In this document: positions 1-8,352 of the stretch, piece by piece
How the letters are laid out: every line of letters begins with the position of its first letter
How positions within the stretch are numbered: position 1 is the first letter of the stretch
Source: Rhodococcus sp. KRD197
Lineage (GTDB): Bacteria; Actinomycetota; Actinomycetes; Mycobacteriales; Mycobacteriaceae
Assembly (NCBI RefSeq): GCF_017168235.1
Contig: NZ_JABFAO010000004.1
Span: 1,073,778 to 1,137,777, forward strand
Reading direction: 5' to 3'
Length of the DNA: 64,000 nt
The notes under the pieces: generated by a model
What the model saw: the letters and a program-made list of their open reading frames with translations, nothing else
What the model was told of the DNA's origin: nothing
Database searches by the model: none
Made by a program: the position numbers and the translations under genes

Positions 1-1215
1 TTCGTGTTTTGCTTCGCGGGTTTCGAGGTTGGCGCGTTGGTTGAGTTTGCGAGCTTCGGCGGGTGTGGGTTCGCGGCCGAGTTCGCGTTGGAACTCGGCG
101 GCGAGCTCTCCGCGGCGCAGGTCGATCATGCCGGCGCGGGAGGACCAGCGGGCCGCCAGATCGGCGTCGACGCCGATGATTTCGCGGATCGGGCGTTTGC
201 CGGGGTCGGTGCCGGCGCGTTCGGCGAAGTCGACCCCGAGACGTTCGCGGAGGTATCCCTCGAGGCGGGTGTTGTAGGTCTCGGAGATCGCGACCATCGC
301 TTTGTGCAGAGGCCGGCCGTCGATGGCGAGCCACTTGTTCTGCCCTTTGACTTTCACCTTGTTCGAGATCGCGACGTGGGTGTGCAGGTCGGGCTCGCCG
401 GCGCGGGAGTCGCGGTGAGTGAAGGCGGCGGCGAGCATCCCTTCGGTGTCGACCTGCTGCACACCGTCGGTGCCGAGCCGGGTGAGCAGGGCGTTGTTCT
501 CGAACCAGTCGAGCGCGTCTTTGACCGCGTCGTGGTGCGCGGCTTCGATCGCTTCGGACATCTCGCGCGGGGCCAGCGCCCACAGGGCACTGACCGATTT
601 CACCGGGGAGAAGGTGACGTCGTATCCGGCGACGGCGGTGGTCTTGGCGCGGGAGTTCTTGGCGACCCAGCCGCTGAGTTCGCGGTCGTCGAGCGGCGCG
701 CGGCCGAGTTCGGTCTCGAACATGTCGCGGGCGATACGGGTGCGGATCTGCGCGCGGACATCGTCGTCGACCGGCGCGTGGGAGGGCAGACCGAGGGCTG
801 CGTTGTGTTCGGTGAACGCTTCGCCGACCGCCTTGCGGAACTCGGTGACGCCGGAGTGAATGCGAAAGGGGTTGCCCAGCTTGCTCTCCCGCAGCGCGAG
901 CGCGGCGGCGTCCTTCTTGCTGGCACCGTCGGCGACCAGGGCGGTGGCGTGCCTGCCCTCGATGGCGGTGGCGTCGGGGTGCTTGCCTTCGCCGAACAGG
1001 GCGAGCATGTGCGCTTCGGTGACCTCGTCGCCTGCCCCGATGGTGCGCAGGGTGGGCAGCCCCGAGCCCATCCAGAGGCCGGGTGACTCGCCTTTCGAGG
1101 AGTAGTAGTCCGCGAGGGTGTCGCGTCCACGTGCGGTGGCGTCGTGCGCAGCGACCTGCCGGATCAGGTACATGTACCCGTCCCCGGCCGTCAGCTTGTG
1201 CATCGTCGCGGTCAC
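1..1215 (-). CDS. traA: MobF-type conjugative relaxase, N-terminal part (cut by window edge)
   Basis: The reading frame is open from the first base of the window to the start, so only the first 405 codons are present. The N-terminus (VTATMHKLTAGDGYMYLIRQ) and the stretch YDVTFSPVKSVSALWAL followed by DLHTHVAISNKVK are typical of the TrwC/TraA relaxase domain, which nicks oriT and stays bound to the transferred strand; the HxH pair in DLHTHV is the metal-binding site of the family, and the LADYYSS stretch near residue 40 follows family pattern. The GTG at 1215 is chosen because a TATGAT -10 element ends seven bases upstream, fitting a leaderless message; ATG 1227 and ATG 1203 are alternatives. 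The helicase part expected of this family would lie beyond the left edge. Confidence 0.9.
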   Translation of the reverse strand, partial: MTATMHKLTAGDGYMYLIRQVAAHDATARGRDTLADYYSSKGESPGLWMGSGLPTLRTIGAGDEVTEAHMLALFGEGKHPDATAIEGRHATALVADGASKKDAAALALRESKLGNPFRIHSGVTEFRKAVGEAFTEHNAALGLPSHAPVDDDVRAQIRTRIARDMFETELGRAPLDDRELSGWVAKNSRAKTTAVAGYDVTFSPVKSVSALWALAPREMSEAIEAAHHDAVKDALDWFENNALLTRLGTDGVQQVDTEGMLAAAFTHRDSRAGEPDLHTHVAISNKVKVKGQNKWLAIDGRPLHKAMVAISETYNTRLEGYLRERLGVDFAERAGTDPGKRPIREIIGVDADLAARWSSRAGMIDLRRGELAAEFQRELGREPTPAEARKLNQRANLETREAKHE

Positions 1216-1222
1216 GAAAAAG

Positions 1223-1251
1223 ATCATAGCTGCTGTTATCGTGTCGTTATC
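1223..1251 (-). promoter_or_regulatory. Relaxase promoter with paired GATAAC repeats
   Basis: On the minus strand two GATAAC hexamers lie 11 bp apart (1246-1251 and 1235-1240), followed by TATGAT at 1223-1228, a good -10 element. The distal GATAAC is 17 bp from the -10, where a -35 would be, so the pair could be an operator for a regulator bound on one helix face. No Shine-Dalgarno sequence lies between the -10 and the relaxase start. Confidence 0.45.
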
Positions 1252-1390
1252 CTTAATGCAAGAGGTCTGTGGGGCTTGATCTTGGGTTCGTGAGGTGAAA
1301 TGGTGTGGCGACGAGAACGGAACTGCAGGCGAGGGCCTGTGGGGCCGTGACGAGGTCAGGCTGGCGTCTGGGTTGGAGGTGGGGACTGCG

Positions 1391-1678
1391 GTGAGCAAGT
1401 CGGGTGATCGGATCTCCACACGGACTCAGCTCCGCGCGGCGGCAGCGGCGAAAGTGGCCGATGCAGCCGTGTCGGCGCGTCCGGCGGTGGCATCGTTTCT
1501 GGCAGCGCACGCCCAAGTGGTCGCGGCGGAGCGGGCGATGGTGGCGGCGTTGATCGAGTTGCAGTCCCATGTCGGTGGCCTGGACGTGGCGGCGGAGATG
1601 GTGGGCCTGGATGCCGAGTCGGCGCGGGCCTTGGTCTCGCGTGTGGCTGCCGATGGCACCGAGCGCGGAGGCGGGTGA
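1391..1678 (+). CDS. Small hypothetical protein with HTH-like C-terminus
   Basis: A 95-residue protein. GTG 1391 is preferred over an upstream ATG at 1295 because GGAGGT (1375-1380) lies ten bases before it. The body is Ala-rich and helical; the C-terminal stretch GLDVAAEMVGLDAESARALV has the rhythm of a helix-turn-helix. The stop overlaps the GTG of the next gene by 4 bp, so it is co-translated with the zinc-protease homologue and may regulate or partner it. No family recognised. Confidence 0.65.
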   Translation: MSKSGDRISTRTQLRAAAAAKVADAAVSARPAVASFLAAHAQVVAAERAMVAALIELQSHVGGLDVAAEMVGLDAESARALVSRVAADGTERGGG

Positions 1679-2328
1679 GGTCCGTGCGTCGGTCGGTGCC
1701 GCAGTCGGCGACGACTGCCGAGCAGCGCGAGGTGTGGGTGGCTCGTGTCGGTGAGCTTGCGGCGCTACTCGGTCAGTCCACTCCCCCGTCCGTCGAGTTC
1801 CTGCCCGGTCCGTTGGGTATGGGTGCTCGCTATCACCACGGCACCGACACGTTGGGTGTCACGGACGGATGGATCAGTGCAGAGCCGGATCCGCGGTCGT
1901 TGCCGTCGTCGGCATTGCTGGCCCACGAACTGGGGCACCGCGAGGACTTGACCAAGCTGCGTCGCGCCCGCCGGCTCTACTACGTGGCGTACGTCGTTCT
2001 GGTGGTGATCCTGCTCGGTGGCTGCGCCGCCGCGTTCGTGTCGTCGACGCGCGATGCCAACGGCGGGTTGGCCGGCTCGGTGTGGTTCCCCTTGTTCATT
2101 GCGTCGATGGGTGTTGCCATCGTGGTCTCGCTCATGGTGATGAGTTGGCCGCGTGAGTACTACGCGGACGGTGTGGCGGCGCGTCTGTTCGGCAGTGACG
2201 GTGTTGCGGCATGCTTGGCCGTGTACGCCGCCAACGGTCCTCGTTCGACCGTCTGGCCGTCGCACACGCACCCCTCACACCGCATGCGGATCGCACGGCA
2301 ACGCCGCCGCGAAACCCAGAGACGTTAG
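1675..2328 (+). CDS. Membrane-bound M48-like zinc metallopeptidase homologue
   Basis: A 217-residue protein. HELGH at residues 84-88 is the gluzincin zinc motif, and the later WPREYYADGVAARLFG resembles the ExxAD segment that supplies the third ligand in M48 (HtpX/Ste24-like) peptidases. Two hydrophobic segments (about 102-122 and 137-158) separate the two motifs, as in membrane-embedded family members. It starts on a GTG that overlaps the previous stop (GTGA), so it is the second gene of a two-gene operon. It is shorter than chromosomal HtpX. Substrate unknown; proteolysis is inferred from the motif only. Confidence 0.7.
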   Translation: MRSVRRSVPQSATTAEQREVWVARVGELAALLGQSTPPSVEFLPGPLGMGARYHHGTDTLGVTDGWISAEPDPRSLPSSALLAHELGHREDLTKLRRARRLYYVAYVVLVVILLGGCAAAFVSSTRDANGGLAGSVWFPLFIASMGVAIVVSLMVMSWPREYYADGVAARLFGSDGVAACLAVYAANGPRSTVWPSHTHPSHRMRIARQRRRETQRR

Positions 2329-2433
2329 GTTGCCCGGCACGAGAGCACGTGGACGGGCGGGTTTCTTCGCTCACCCCTCCACGCCTGTGTCGATCAGGTC
2401 TGATCGGACTGTGCGACCGCCGCTTGGTAGCTG

Positions 2434-3651
2434 TCACCGGATGGTCCCGGCCTGAACCGGGATGTTGATTGGCGCTCCGCTGTAGGACTCGCCGTAGGTT
2501 TGCGCGGTCACGGTCCACTCAGCGGTCAGAGAGGACGCGGTGTGATCGATCGCGTGCAGGATCAGCAGTTCGTCGTCGCTTGTCCACGTCTGGTCGGGGC
2601 GGAGGTGTTGCAGATCGATTGTGATGACGACCGTCTCGTCGTCGACGTTCTCCCACTCAAGGGGCGCGCCTGCAAGTTGCAAGCCTTTGCTGTAGCCCAT
2701 CACCGGGGGTCGAAGAAAGGAGTCGAACAATGGCTCTCCGGGTGGCGAGACGGGGGGGATGAACTCGCTGAACTCGAAGGCATCGCGATCCACCCAGTCG
2801 AGACCTTGCGCGCCCTTGATCGTGATGATGACCTGAACGTCGTTGAGAAAAACCTTCTCAATGTTTCGTAGACGCAGTCGCATGCCCGGCCACGTGATTG
2901 CGGCCAGGTACTGCTCGCTGTCGGCCCAGCCTTCTCGCACTTCCTCAGACCACTGATTTAGACGGTTGTCGAGGTCTGCTCTCGTTCGCGGCTGTGAGTC
3001 GCTCTCGATTCCCAACAAGCTTGAGAGGTGGGGCGGGACACCGAACGGCGATGCCTTTCGCGCAGCCTCGTCGGCCTCGGCGAATTGCTTTCTCTCGATG
3101 TCACCGACCGCGGAAGTGAAATGCGCTCGCGCAGCGTCGCCATTGGAGAAGTAGCGAGCAGCGCCGTCGATGGACAGTGATACGTCGATGGGCGGTGGGC
3201 CGGCCTCGATGTCGAGGTACTGCTTGCGGATCTGCGCCATCTTGGGCCGATCGATGACACCAGTGGTTCGCTCGAGGTGGTAGAGCTCAACCGCGGTTCC
3301 GTCTCCGAGATCTTCCAGGTCCGCTCGTTCACCCAAGGTCAGCTCCTGGTTGGTGACGAAGACGAAGCCATGCGGTGAGTGCGTCTTTGCACCGGCCAGG
3401 TCCTCGGTGAACTTCTTCTTGATCGTGGTGAACGTCTGCTGCCCTCTGGGGAAGTACACACCCATGATCCAGCTTTTTCCGTCCTTGGTGGCGACGGCGT
3501 CTTTGCCGCCGTCCTTGCCGCCGAGCGGGTGTGAGGGGTCGATGTTCTCGTACCCCTCCGCGTCGAGGACGTGCGCCGCGAGGCGTTCCGATGGAGTCTG
3601 GCCTTGCGTCCACTCTCGGAGGCGGAACCACGTCTCGTCTGTGCGCGTCAT
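2434..3651 (-). CDS. Nuclease-like protein (possible PD-(D/E)xK N-terminal domain) of unknown function
   Basis: A 405-residue soluble protein, alone and convergent to the preceding operon. The N-terminal 120 residues contain LGGKDGGKDAVATKDGKSWI followed by GVYFPRG and a helix rich in Lys, reminiscent of restriction-endonuclease-like domains found at the N-termini of defence effectors. The middle is helical and the last 180 residues are predicted mainly beta, without a recognised family. Base composition is somewhat less GC-rich than its neighbours (several TTC/TTG/AAG-rich stretches), hinting at separate acquisition. The nuclease reading is an inference from the Gly-Lys-Asp pattern and needs a profile search; the gene itself is well supported. 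Confidence 0.7.
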   Translation of the reverse strand: MTRTDETWFRLREWTQGQTPSERLAAHVLDAEGYENIDPSHPLGGKDGGKDAVATKDGKSWIMGVYFPRGQQTFTTIKKKFTEDLAGAKTHSPHGFVFVTNQELTLGERADLEDLGDGTAVELYHLERTTGVIDRPKMAQIRKQYLDIEAGPPPIDVSLSIDGAARYFSNGDAARAHFTSAVGDIERKQFAEADEAARKASPFGVPPHLSSLLGIESDSQPRTRADLDNRLNQWSEEVREGWADSEQYLAAITWPGMRLRLRNIEKVFLNDVQVIITIKGAQGLDWVDRDAFEFSEFIPPVSPPGEPLFDSFLRPPVMGYSKGLQLAGAPLEWENVDDETVVITIDLQHLRPDQTWTSDDELLILHAIDHTASSLTAEWTVTAQTYGESYSGAPINIPVQAGTIR

Positions 3652-3923
3652 CTAAAGGGGCCTTCCGATCTCGAACAACGGTGCACCCGCGAGAGTAGCC
3701 ACCTGCCGTCGCGCACCTCGCCATATCGATGCGGCGTTCCGTCGTTCTCGATCGCGGAGGAATGCCGTCGTTCGACCCGTGTGTGTGCGGCCTTTACCGG
3801 GTAGACTCGGCGGCGCTGAGGATGCCGTTGCGGGTCGATCCTTCAAGCGCCGATTCGTGTACCCACCGAACTCGTCGCGCCGATGTTGCCGACGGTTCGG
3901 GCGACTTGAAAGGCCCGCAACTC

Positions 3924-4463
3924 ATGAGTGCCACCCCCATCAACACAGACGCCATCTATGCCGCAGCGGAGGCTGCCGTTCGCGGACGTGTCGCCTTGGC
4001 CGAAGCCATCGTCACTGCCCAGCAAGCAGTCGGCACCGCCGAGGAGAACGCCGCCAAGCAACGAGCCGAAGCCGACGCCGCGATCAAAGCCGCCGAAGCA
4101 ACCAAACGCGCAGCAACGAAATCGGTCGAGGTCAGCAAGAAGGCCGTCCACACCGCCATGAAAGAAGCGCTGACGGGCGGATGGACTGCAGCCGAGCTCC
4201 GCGACATCGGGCTCACCGTGCCGACATCGGTCATCGCTGCCGCCGCCGGCGGTAAAACGTCGGAGTCGCGCAAACGCAGTGCGAGCACCACACCGAAGCG
4301 CCCCCGGATCAGCCTGAACGCCAGCGAAGACGCGGCGTCGACCAACGCCGGTGAACAAGGCTCCACCGAACCGGGTACGACTCCCCCGGAACACCAGCTG
4401 CAGAACGAACACGGGCACACCGGCAACGCTCCCGACGTACAGTCACTGGCCTACACCGGATAG
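3924..4463 (+). CDS. Ala-rich coiled-coil hypothetical protein
   Basis: A 179-residue protein from ATG 3924 with a weak GAAAGG upstream. Residues 5-80 form an Ala/Glu/Lys-rich helix of coiled-coil type (AEENAAKQRAEADAAIKAAE), followed by a short segment TAAELRDIGLTVPTSVIAAA that could be an HTH, and a disordered Ser/Thr/Pro-rich tail. A longer reading from 3729 adds Cys/Arg-rich sequence with no coding character, so the shorter start is used. Function unknown; the form recalls small plasmid nucleoid-associated proteins. Confidence 0.6.
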   Translation: MSATPINTDAIYAAAEAAVRGRVALAEAIVTAQQAVGTAEENAAKQRAEADAAIKAAEATKRAATKSVEVSKKAVHTAMKEALTGGWTAAELRDIGLTVPTSVIAAAAGGKTSESRKRSASTTPKRPRISLNASEDAASTNAGEQGSTEPGTTPPEHQLQNEHGHTGNAPDVQSLAYTG

Positions 4464-4575
4464 CGCGGGCGACGGGTCATGAGATCCTCGACAGCGGGCC
4501 GTGCTCGCGGCGAGAAGTCGTTGGCGCACAGCGGTCGTCGTGTCCACGACAGGCCGAACGGCCGGGAAGCGTTAG

Positions 4576-5097
4576 GTGGGTGGGGAGTTCGTGCCGAAAC
4601 CGTTAGCAGTGGGCGACGCCGACGAACGAGCTCGGTTCCGCAGCTACATCGTGCACGGGCCGCATCGGTCCTCGTGTGCGATCTGGATCGGAGCCATTGC
4701 CGACGACGGGTACGGCCGATTCTGGGTTGCACGCGATGGACGGCAGCGGGTGGTTCGCCCGCACCGCTACGCGCTTGCGATCGAACTCGGTGGGTCGATC
4801 GACGACACGGTGAACGCCTTGCACATGTGCGACAACCCGATCTGCGTTCGGGTCACGCTCGACGAGGCGCAGCAACAGCCGCTTCACGTCGTCGACGGGA
4901 ATCAGTCGCAGAATCTGCGAGACATGGCCGCGAAGGGACGCGGCGGTGGACGTCGCCAACCCGGGCTTTGGTACGGGCCGGATCGAGCCGCGCGTGCGGC
5001 TCGATCGCGTCGGCTACGTGCCGCGGTCCGCACGGGTTGGGACGACGCAGCGGTACAGGCAGCTCTATTGGAGAGCGGTACTCCCACGCTGTTCTGA
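4576..5097 (+). CDS. HNH endonuclease-like protein
   Basis: A 173-residue protein. The series CAIWIGAIADDGYGRFWV, RPHRYALAIELGG and LHMCDNPICV is the usual order of the beta-beta-alpha-metal HNH family common in actinobacterial phages and plasmids; the His in PHRYA and the His-Cys pair in HMCDNPIC are the expected catalytic and metal residues. The usual NPxHL tail after CV is altered here (RVTLDEA), so activity is uncertain. Start is GTG 4576; GTG 4591 is equally possible. It stands alone between an Ala-rich gene and a convergent small membrane gene. Confidence 0.7.
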   Translation: MGGEFVPKPLAVGDADERARFRSYIVHGPHRSSCAIWIGAIADDGYGRFWVARDGRQRVVRPHRYALAIELGGSIDDTVNALHMCDNPICVRVTLDEAQQQPLHVVDGNQSQNLRDMAAKGRGGGRRQPGLWYGPDRAARAARSRRLRAAVRTGWDDAAVQAALLESGTPTLF

Positions 5098-5117
5098 CAC
5101 AGGGGCCGGGCGCGAGG

Positions 5118-5330
5118 TCACAGTGGGCTGCTGAAAGCACTGGCCACGACGGCCACGGCCATGGCGAACAGGATCCCGACCACCACGGCCACGAGTCGGA
5201 AGCCCATTCCGAACACCATGCCCGTGGCGCGCATCGGTGCGAATCGCCAGCCGCCGTCGTCGGTGACGCCGGCGCGCAACACCGCAACGACGATGACGAT
5301 GCCGACCACTATCGCGATCACCACGATCAT
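5118..5330 (-). CDS. Small two-pass membrane protein
   Basis: A 70-residue protein. The ATG at 5330 follows GTGAGGTA, which decides against the longer reading from 5561, whose extra part is Arg/Pro-rich shadow sequence. Two hydrophobic segments (MIVVIAIVVGIVIVVAVLRA and LVAVVVGILFAMAVAVVASA) flank a short polar loop. It ends 21 bp from the convergent HNH gene. No family recognised. Confidence 0.6.
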   Translation of the reverse strand: MIVVIAIVVGIVIVVAVLRAGVTDDGGWRFAPMRATGMVFGMGFRLVAVVVGILFAMAVAVVASAFSSPL

Positions 5331-5517
5331 TACCTCACTTCTCGTTCTGGGGGTCGCCCCGTGTGGCGGCCAGTAGACACCACGCCACCGACAGGTTTCC
5401 GCGCGCTCGGTTCCAGCCGGCGTGTCGACGCCGGCTGAACCAACACACTTTCGCACTTCTTCCGCGCGTGCCGTCTTCGGGAGAACACGCGCGCACGACG
5501 ACAAAGGATCACTCCTC

Positions 5518-6456
5518 ATGACTTCTCCACGAAATCGCCCTACCCGCTCCGAATTGATCACGGTCGAGGTCGCGACCCTCGATCAGCACAACGATCCCGG
5601 ACATGTGTTCGCTCGCGCCGAGTTCCAGTCGCGGACAGCGGCTGCGTCCTTCGCCGTCAGCCAAGCCGCGATGCTCTCCGCCGGCAGGGAAATCGACCGT
5701 ATCGCCGCCACGGTCAGCGTTCGGGCGCGCGACGGTGCACACACCGAGCTCCCCTTCACCGGGACTCCCAACGAATTGGCGGTGATGCTCAGCAGCGAAC
5801 CCGGGTACGCGGCGGGTGTGCGCAAGGCGCAGGTGCCGGCCCCGGCCGCAGTAGCCGAGGTGATCGCTCGATTCGCCGACTCGGCACCCTCACGGATCGA
5901 CGCTTCTCCTACCGCCCCGGACGTGAGTGAGGTCCGAGTGCAGTCGACCCGTCCGGAGCCGATTCCCGATTCGCGGACCGTGGTCGGGGTGTACTCGACA
6001 GCGGACGCAACGCGCATTGCCACCGCGATCGCCGAACGGGTCGGCGGTTCGGTCACCGCAGATCCCGGGAGCCAAACACTGACCGTCAGCCATGCGGCAC
6101 CGATCGCAGCGCAGGAGCGTGAGGCAGTCGAGCGGCGTCATCGCATCGCCTCGCTTCGGGCGAACATCGCAACCCTGGACACGGTGCGAGACCGCGACCA
6201 TGTCTCCGCGCTCAGTGGCGAACTGGACGATCTGCAGAAGCGAATGCAGTCGTTCGAGCCACGGCCGGACATCGCGCCGATGGACGACCCGGCGGCGCTG
6301 GGTCGGTCACGCGCGCCAGTTGCCGGCGAGCCCGCCGTATCGTCGACTCCTCCCTCGTTGCGGGCAGTGCTCAATCGCCAGCCGAGTCACCCACGCGAAG
6401 CGGCCCCACCGGTGCAATCCGCTCAACCGCGCGCTGCACACGATCTCGGACGGTGA
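5518..6456 (+). CDS. Hypothetical soluble protein, first gene of a three-gene operon
   Basis: A 312-residue protein from ATG 5518, with AAAGGATC about nine bases upstream; the reading from 5422 is not needed. It is mainly acidic and soluble, with a C-terminal helical segment (about residues 200-245, ANIATLDTVRDRDHVSALSG) and a disordered Pro-rich tail. The stop overlaps the GTG of the next gene, and that gene overlaps the third, so the three are co-translated. No family recognised; similar uncharacterised genes are common in actinobacterial plasmid backbones. Confidence 0.7.
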   Translation: MTSPRNRPTRSELITVEVATLDQHNDPGHVFARAEFQSRTAAASFAVSQAAMLSAGREIDRIAATVSVRARDGAHTELPFTGTPNELAVMLSSEPGYAAGVRKAQVPAPAAVAEVIARFADSAPSRIDASPTAPDVSEVRVQSTRPEPIPDSRTVVGVYSTADATRIATAIAERVGGSVTADPGSQTLTVSHAAPIAAQEREAVERRHRIASLRANIATLDTVRDRDHVSALSGELDDLQKRMQSFEPRPDIAPMDDPAALGRSRAPVAGEPAVSSTPPSLRAVLNRQPSHPREAAPPVQSAQPRAAHDLGR

Positions 6457-6872
6457 GCGATGACGGGCCTGCTGAGTCGCATGGTCGACGATCCGAGCGC
6501 AGCGACGTGATCGAGGTCGGCTGGTATGTCGGGCTGCTGGGCCACCGCACGGCCGAGGAGATCCCCGAAATTGTCGAGCGGTTTCGGGCGTGCGGTGTCA
6601 CTGCGGAGATCCTCGAGGAGGTTCTCAGTGATCCGAACCGACTGTTGCATTCCCCCGATCGTGATGGTGAACAGTGGGCTCAGCAGTACGGCGGCCCTGC
6701 CGGTGCTGCACTGCTCGTCTCCGAGCTGCTGACCTACCTCGCACACCAACACCGCATGGCCGCGCGGATACAGCTGGATCTGGCCAGCGGACACGCGGTA
6801 TCCCCATTGCATCTTGTCCACCCTGCGCCGCCGGCCACCGGTGACGTATCGACCGAAGGACCCACACCATGA
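6453..6872 (+). CDS. Hypothetical protein, second gene of the operon
   Basis: A 139-residue protein that begins on a GTG overlapping the upstream stop by 4 bp and ends in an ATGA overlap with the next gene. It is helical with a conserved-looking core VIEVGWYVGLLGHRTAEEIP and LLVSELLTYLAHQHRMAARI. No membrane segment or catalytic motif is visible. The tight overlaps suggest that its product works with those of its neighbours. Confidence 0.65.
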   Translation: MSDDGPAESHGRRSERSDVIEVGWYVGLLGHRTAEEIPEIVERFRACGVTAEILEEVLSDPNRLLHSPDRDGEQWAQQYGGPAGAALLVSELLTYLAHQHRMAARIQLDLASGHAVSPLHLVHPAPPATGDVSTEGPTP

Positions 6873-7204
6873 GTTCATCCGAATCCTCCACCGCCGCACT
6901 GTCTGAGATCGACAGTCTGGAACTGGCGGTCCTCACTGAACTGTGTTCCCCCGAAGCGGTGGCCGCGTTCGAGATGATGCATGCCAGCATCCGCCCGTCC
7001 AATGCGGCGCGGTTCGCCGACTTGCTCTCGATCATCAACGGACTGTCGGGCCCGAATTTCGCCGATGCCGCGTCTCTGAATCTGCTCGAGGCGATCGAGG
7101 ATTCGTCGGACCTCGAGTTCGTCGAGTCCGTCGCGTCACGCCTCGACCATCCGATCACCGCACTTTCTGTCGCGCAGCTTTTGCGGACCTACCACCGAGC
7201 GTGA
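6869..7204 (+). CDS. Hypothetical helical protein, third gene of the operon
   Basis: A 111-residue acidic all-helical protein (SEIDSLELAVLTELCSPEAV, DADLL-type repeats of short helices, C-terminal SVAQLLRTYHRA). The start ATG overlaps the preceding stop. A strong hairpin terminator lies 25 bp after the stop. No family recognised. Confidence 0.65.
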   Translation: MSSSESSTAALSEIDSLELAVLTELCSPEAVAAFEMMHASIRPSNAARFADLLSIINGLSGPNFADAASLNLLEAIEDSSDLEFVESVASRLDHPITALSVAQLLRTYHRA

Positions 7205-7228
7205 CTGCCACGCCCGTTCCTCACGCAC

Positions 7229-7266
7229 CGAAGCCCCACAGGCGCACATTGGCCTGTGGGGCTTCG
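7229..7266. terminator. Bidirectional hairpin terminator
   Basis: A perfect 15-bp inverted repeat, CGAAGCCCCACAGGC and its complement, around an 8-base loop. It lies between the plus-strand operon ending at 7204 and the convergent methylase gene ending at 7369, so it can serve both. Confidence 0.8.
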
Positions 7267-7368
7267 GCGTTCGGAGGGGTTCTGTTTGCCCTCACTGCCT
7301 GGCGATCAGCACCGTCGGGCGCGCAGCGACCCTCATACTCCCCCGCCTCAGGGTCCCCGGCGAAGTGC

Positions 7369-8352
7369 TCAGTCGTTCGCGGCGGTGGCTCGATGGGAGC
7401 GGACTCTGCAGGAGGTCGAACAGAACCGGCGACGTCGTCCGGTGACGGGTTGAGTGAGCACCATCCTGCAGTCGAGAGCAGCGCACAGAGTTTCGTTACA
7501 TTCGGCGGTGACGGGCTGCGTTTCGTTACACGTAGCGGGTGGGGTGCGGAGTGGACTGTTGGACCACAGCACTTCGGTACGCGCCTTCCAGGTTCCGCCT
7601 TGGCTGGTGTGGGAGGCCAGTTCGGTGCGGTACCAGTCGGGGTAGAGCTCGCGGTCGTACAGATCGCACGCGTAGCCGGACACCACCACGGTGGCGTTGC
7701 AGGCGCGCACGTGTTCGGCAAGTTCGTGATGCTTTGCCGTACTCGCCATTTCGGTTCGGTAGTTCCGCGCGCGGATACCGCCGACGTAGGGCGGATCGGC
7801 GTAGATGAGCGTGCGTCGACCGGTGCCGTAGGCGTCGATGACGTCGACGGCGGCGCGGTGCTCGAGAGAGACCTGCCGCAGGCGTTGCGCGGATGCTTCG
7901 ATGCGGGCGACGTAGGCGTCGAGCCGTCGGGGCATCGAGGTGGTGGGGGTGTCGGCGGTGTCGTGCCGCCACCCGGTGTTGCGCAGGGTGCCGGTGCGCC
8001 CTTCGGTCAGACATACCCAGATCCGGCGTGCTCGTTCGATGTCGTCGAGAGGTCCGCGTCGGTGCAGCGCGTCGGATCGTTCGGTACGTGAGTGCGGGGT
8101 GAGGGCGCAGGCGCGGGCGAGATCGTGGGGGCGATCGCGCAGCATCTTCCAAAAGTGCACGATGTCGCCGTCGAGGTCGTTGACCGTTTCGAGTCGGCTC
8201 GGTTGCTTGGCGAGCAGGACGGCCAGTGATCCTGCGTACGGTTCGACGTAGTGCACGTGCTCGGGCAGTGCCGCGACGATGGACGGTGCCAGTCGCGTCT
8301 TGCCGCCGTAGTAGACCATCGGGGGCCGTAGCGGCGGGCTGGCGATCGTCAT
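7369..8352 (-). CDS. Dam-type adenine-N6 DNA methyltransferase with C-terminal Cys-rich finger
   Basis: A 327-residue protein of the D12 class I MTase family. Near the N-terminus VYYGGKTRLAPSI is the AdoMet-binding motif X/I region, EPYAGS follows at 37-42, and LIYADPPYVGG carries the catalytic DPPY at 186-189. The last 55 residues are not part of the usual fold: CNETLCAALDCRM and RRFCSTSCRVRSHR look like a small zinc finger of the FCS type. ATG 8352 overlaps the upstream stop (ATGA); the long upstream extension of this frame is a shadow of the DnaB-N gene. No cognate endonuclease is adjacent, so it is probably an orphan methylase acting on the plasmid or host genome. Confidence 0.88.
   Translation of the reverse strand: MTIASPPLRPPMVYYGGKTRLAPSIVAALPEHVHYVEPYAGSLAVLLAKQPSRLETVNDLDGDIVHFWKMLRDRPHDLARACALTPHSRTERSDALHRRGPLDDIERARRIWVCLTEGRTGTLRNTGWRHDTADTPTTSMPRRLDAYVARIEASAQRLRQVSLEHRAAVDVIDAYGTGRRTLIYADPPYVGGIRARNYRTEMASTAKHHELAEHVRACNATVVVSGYACDLYDRELYPDWYRTELASHTSQGGTWKARTEVLWSNSPLRTPPATCNETQPVTAECNETLCAALDCRMVLTQPVTGRRRRFCSTSCRVRSHRATAAND

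Noticed and set aside
4..1086. Long plus-strand frame of 360 codons
   Set aside because: It is the antisense of the relaxase gene; its Gly/Val/Asp-rich sequence has no family features, while the minus-strand frame has clear relaxase motifs.
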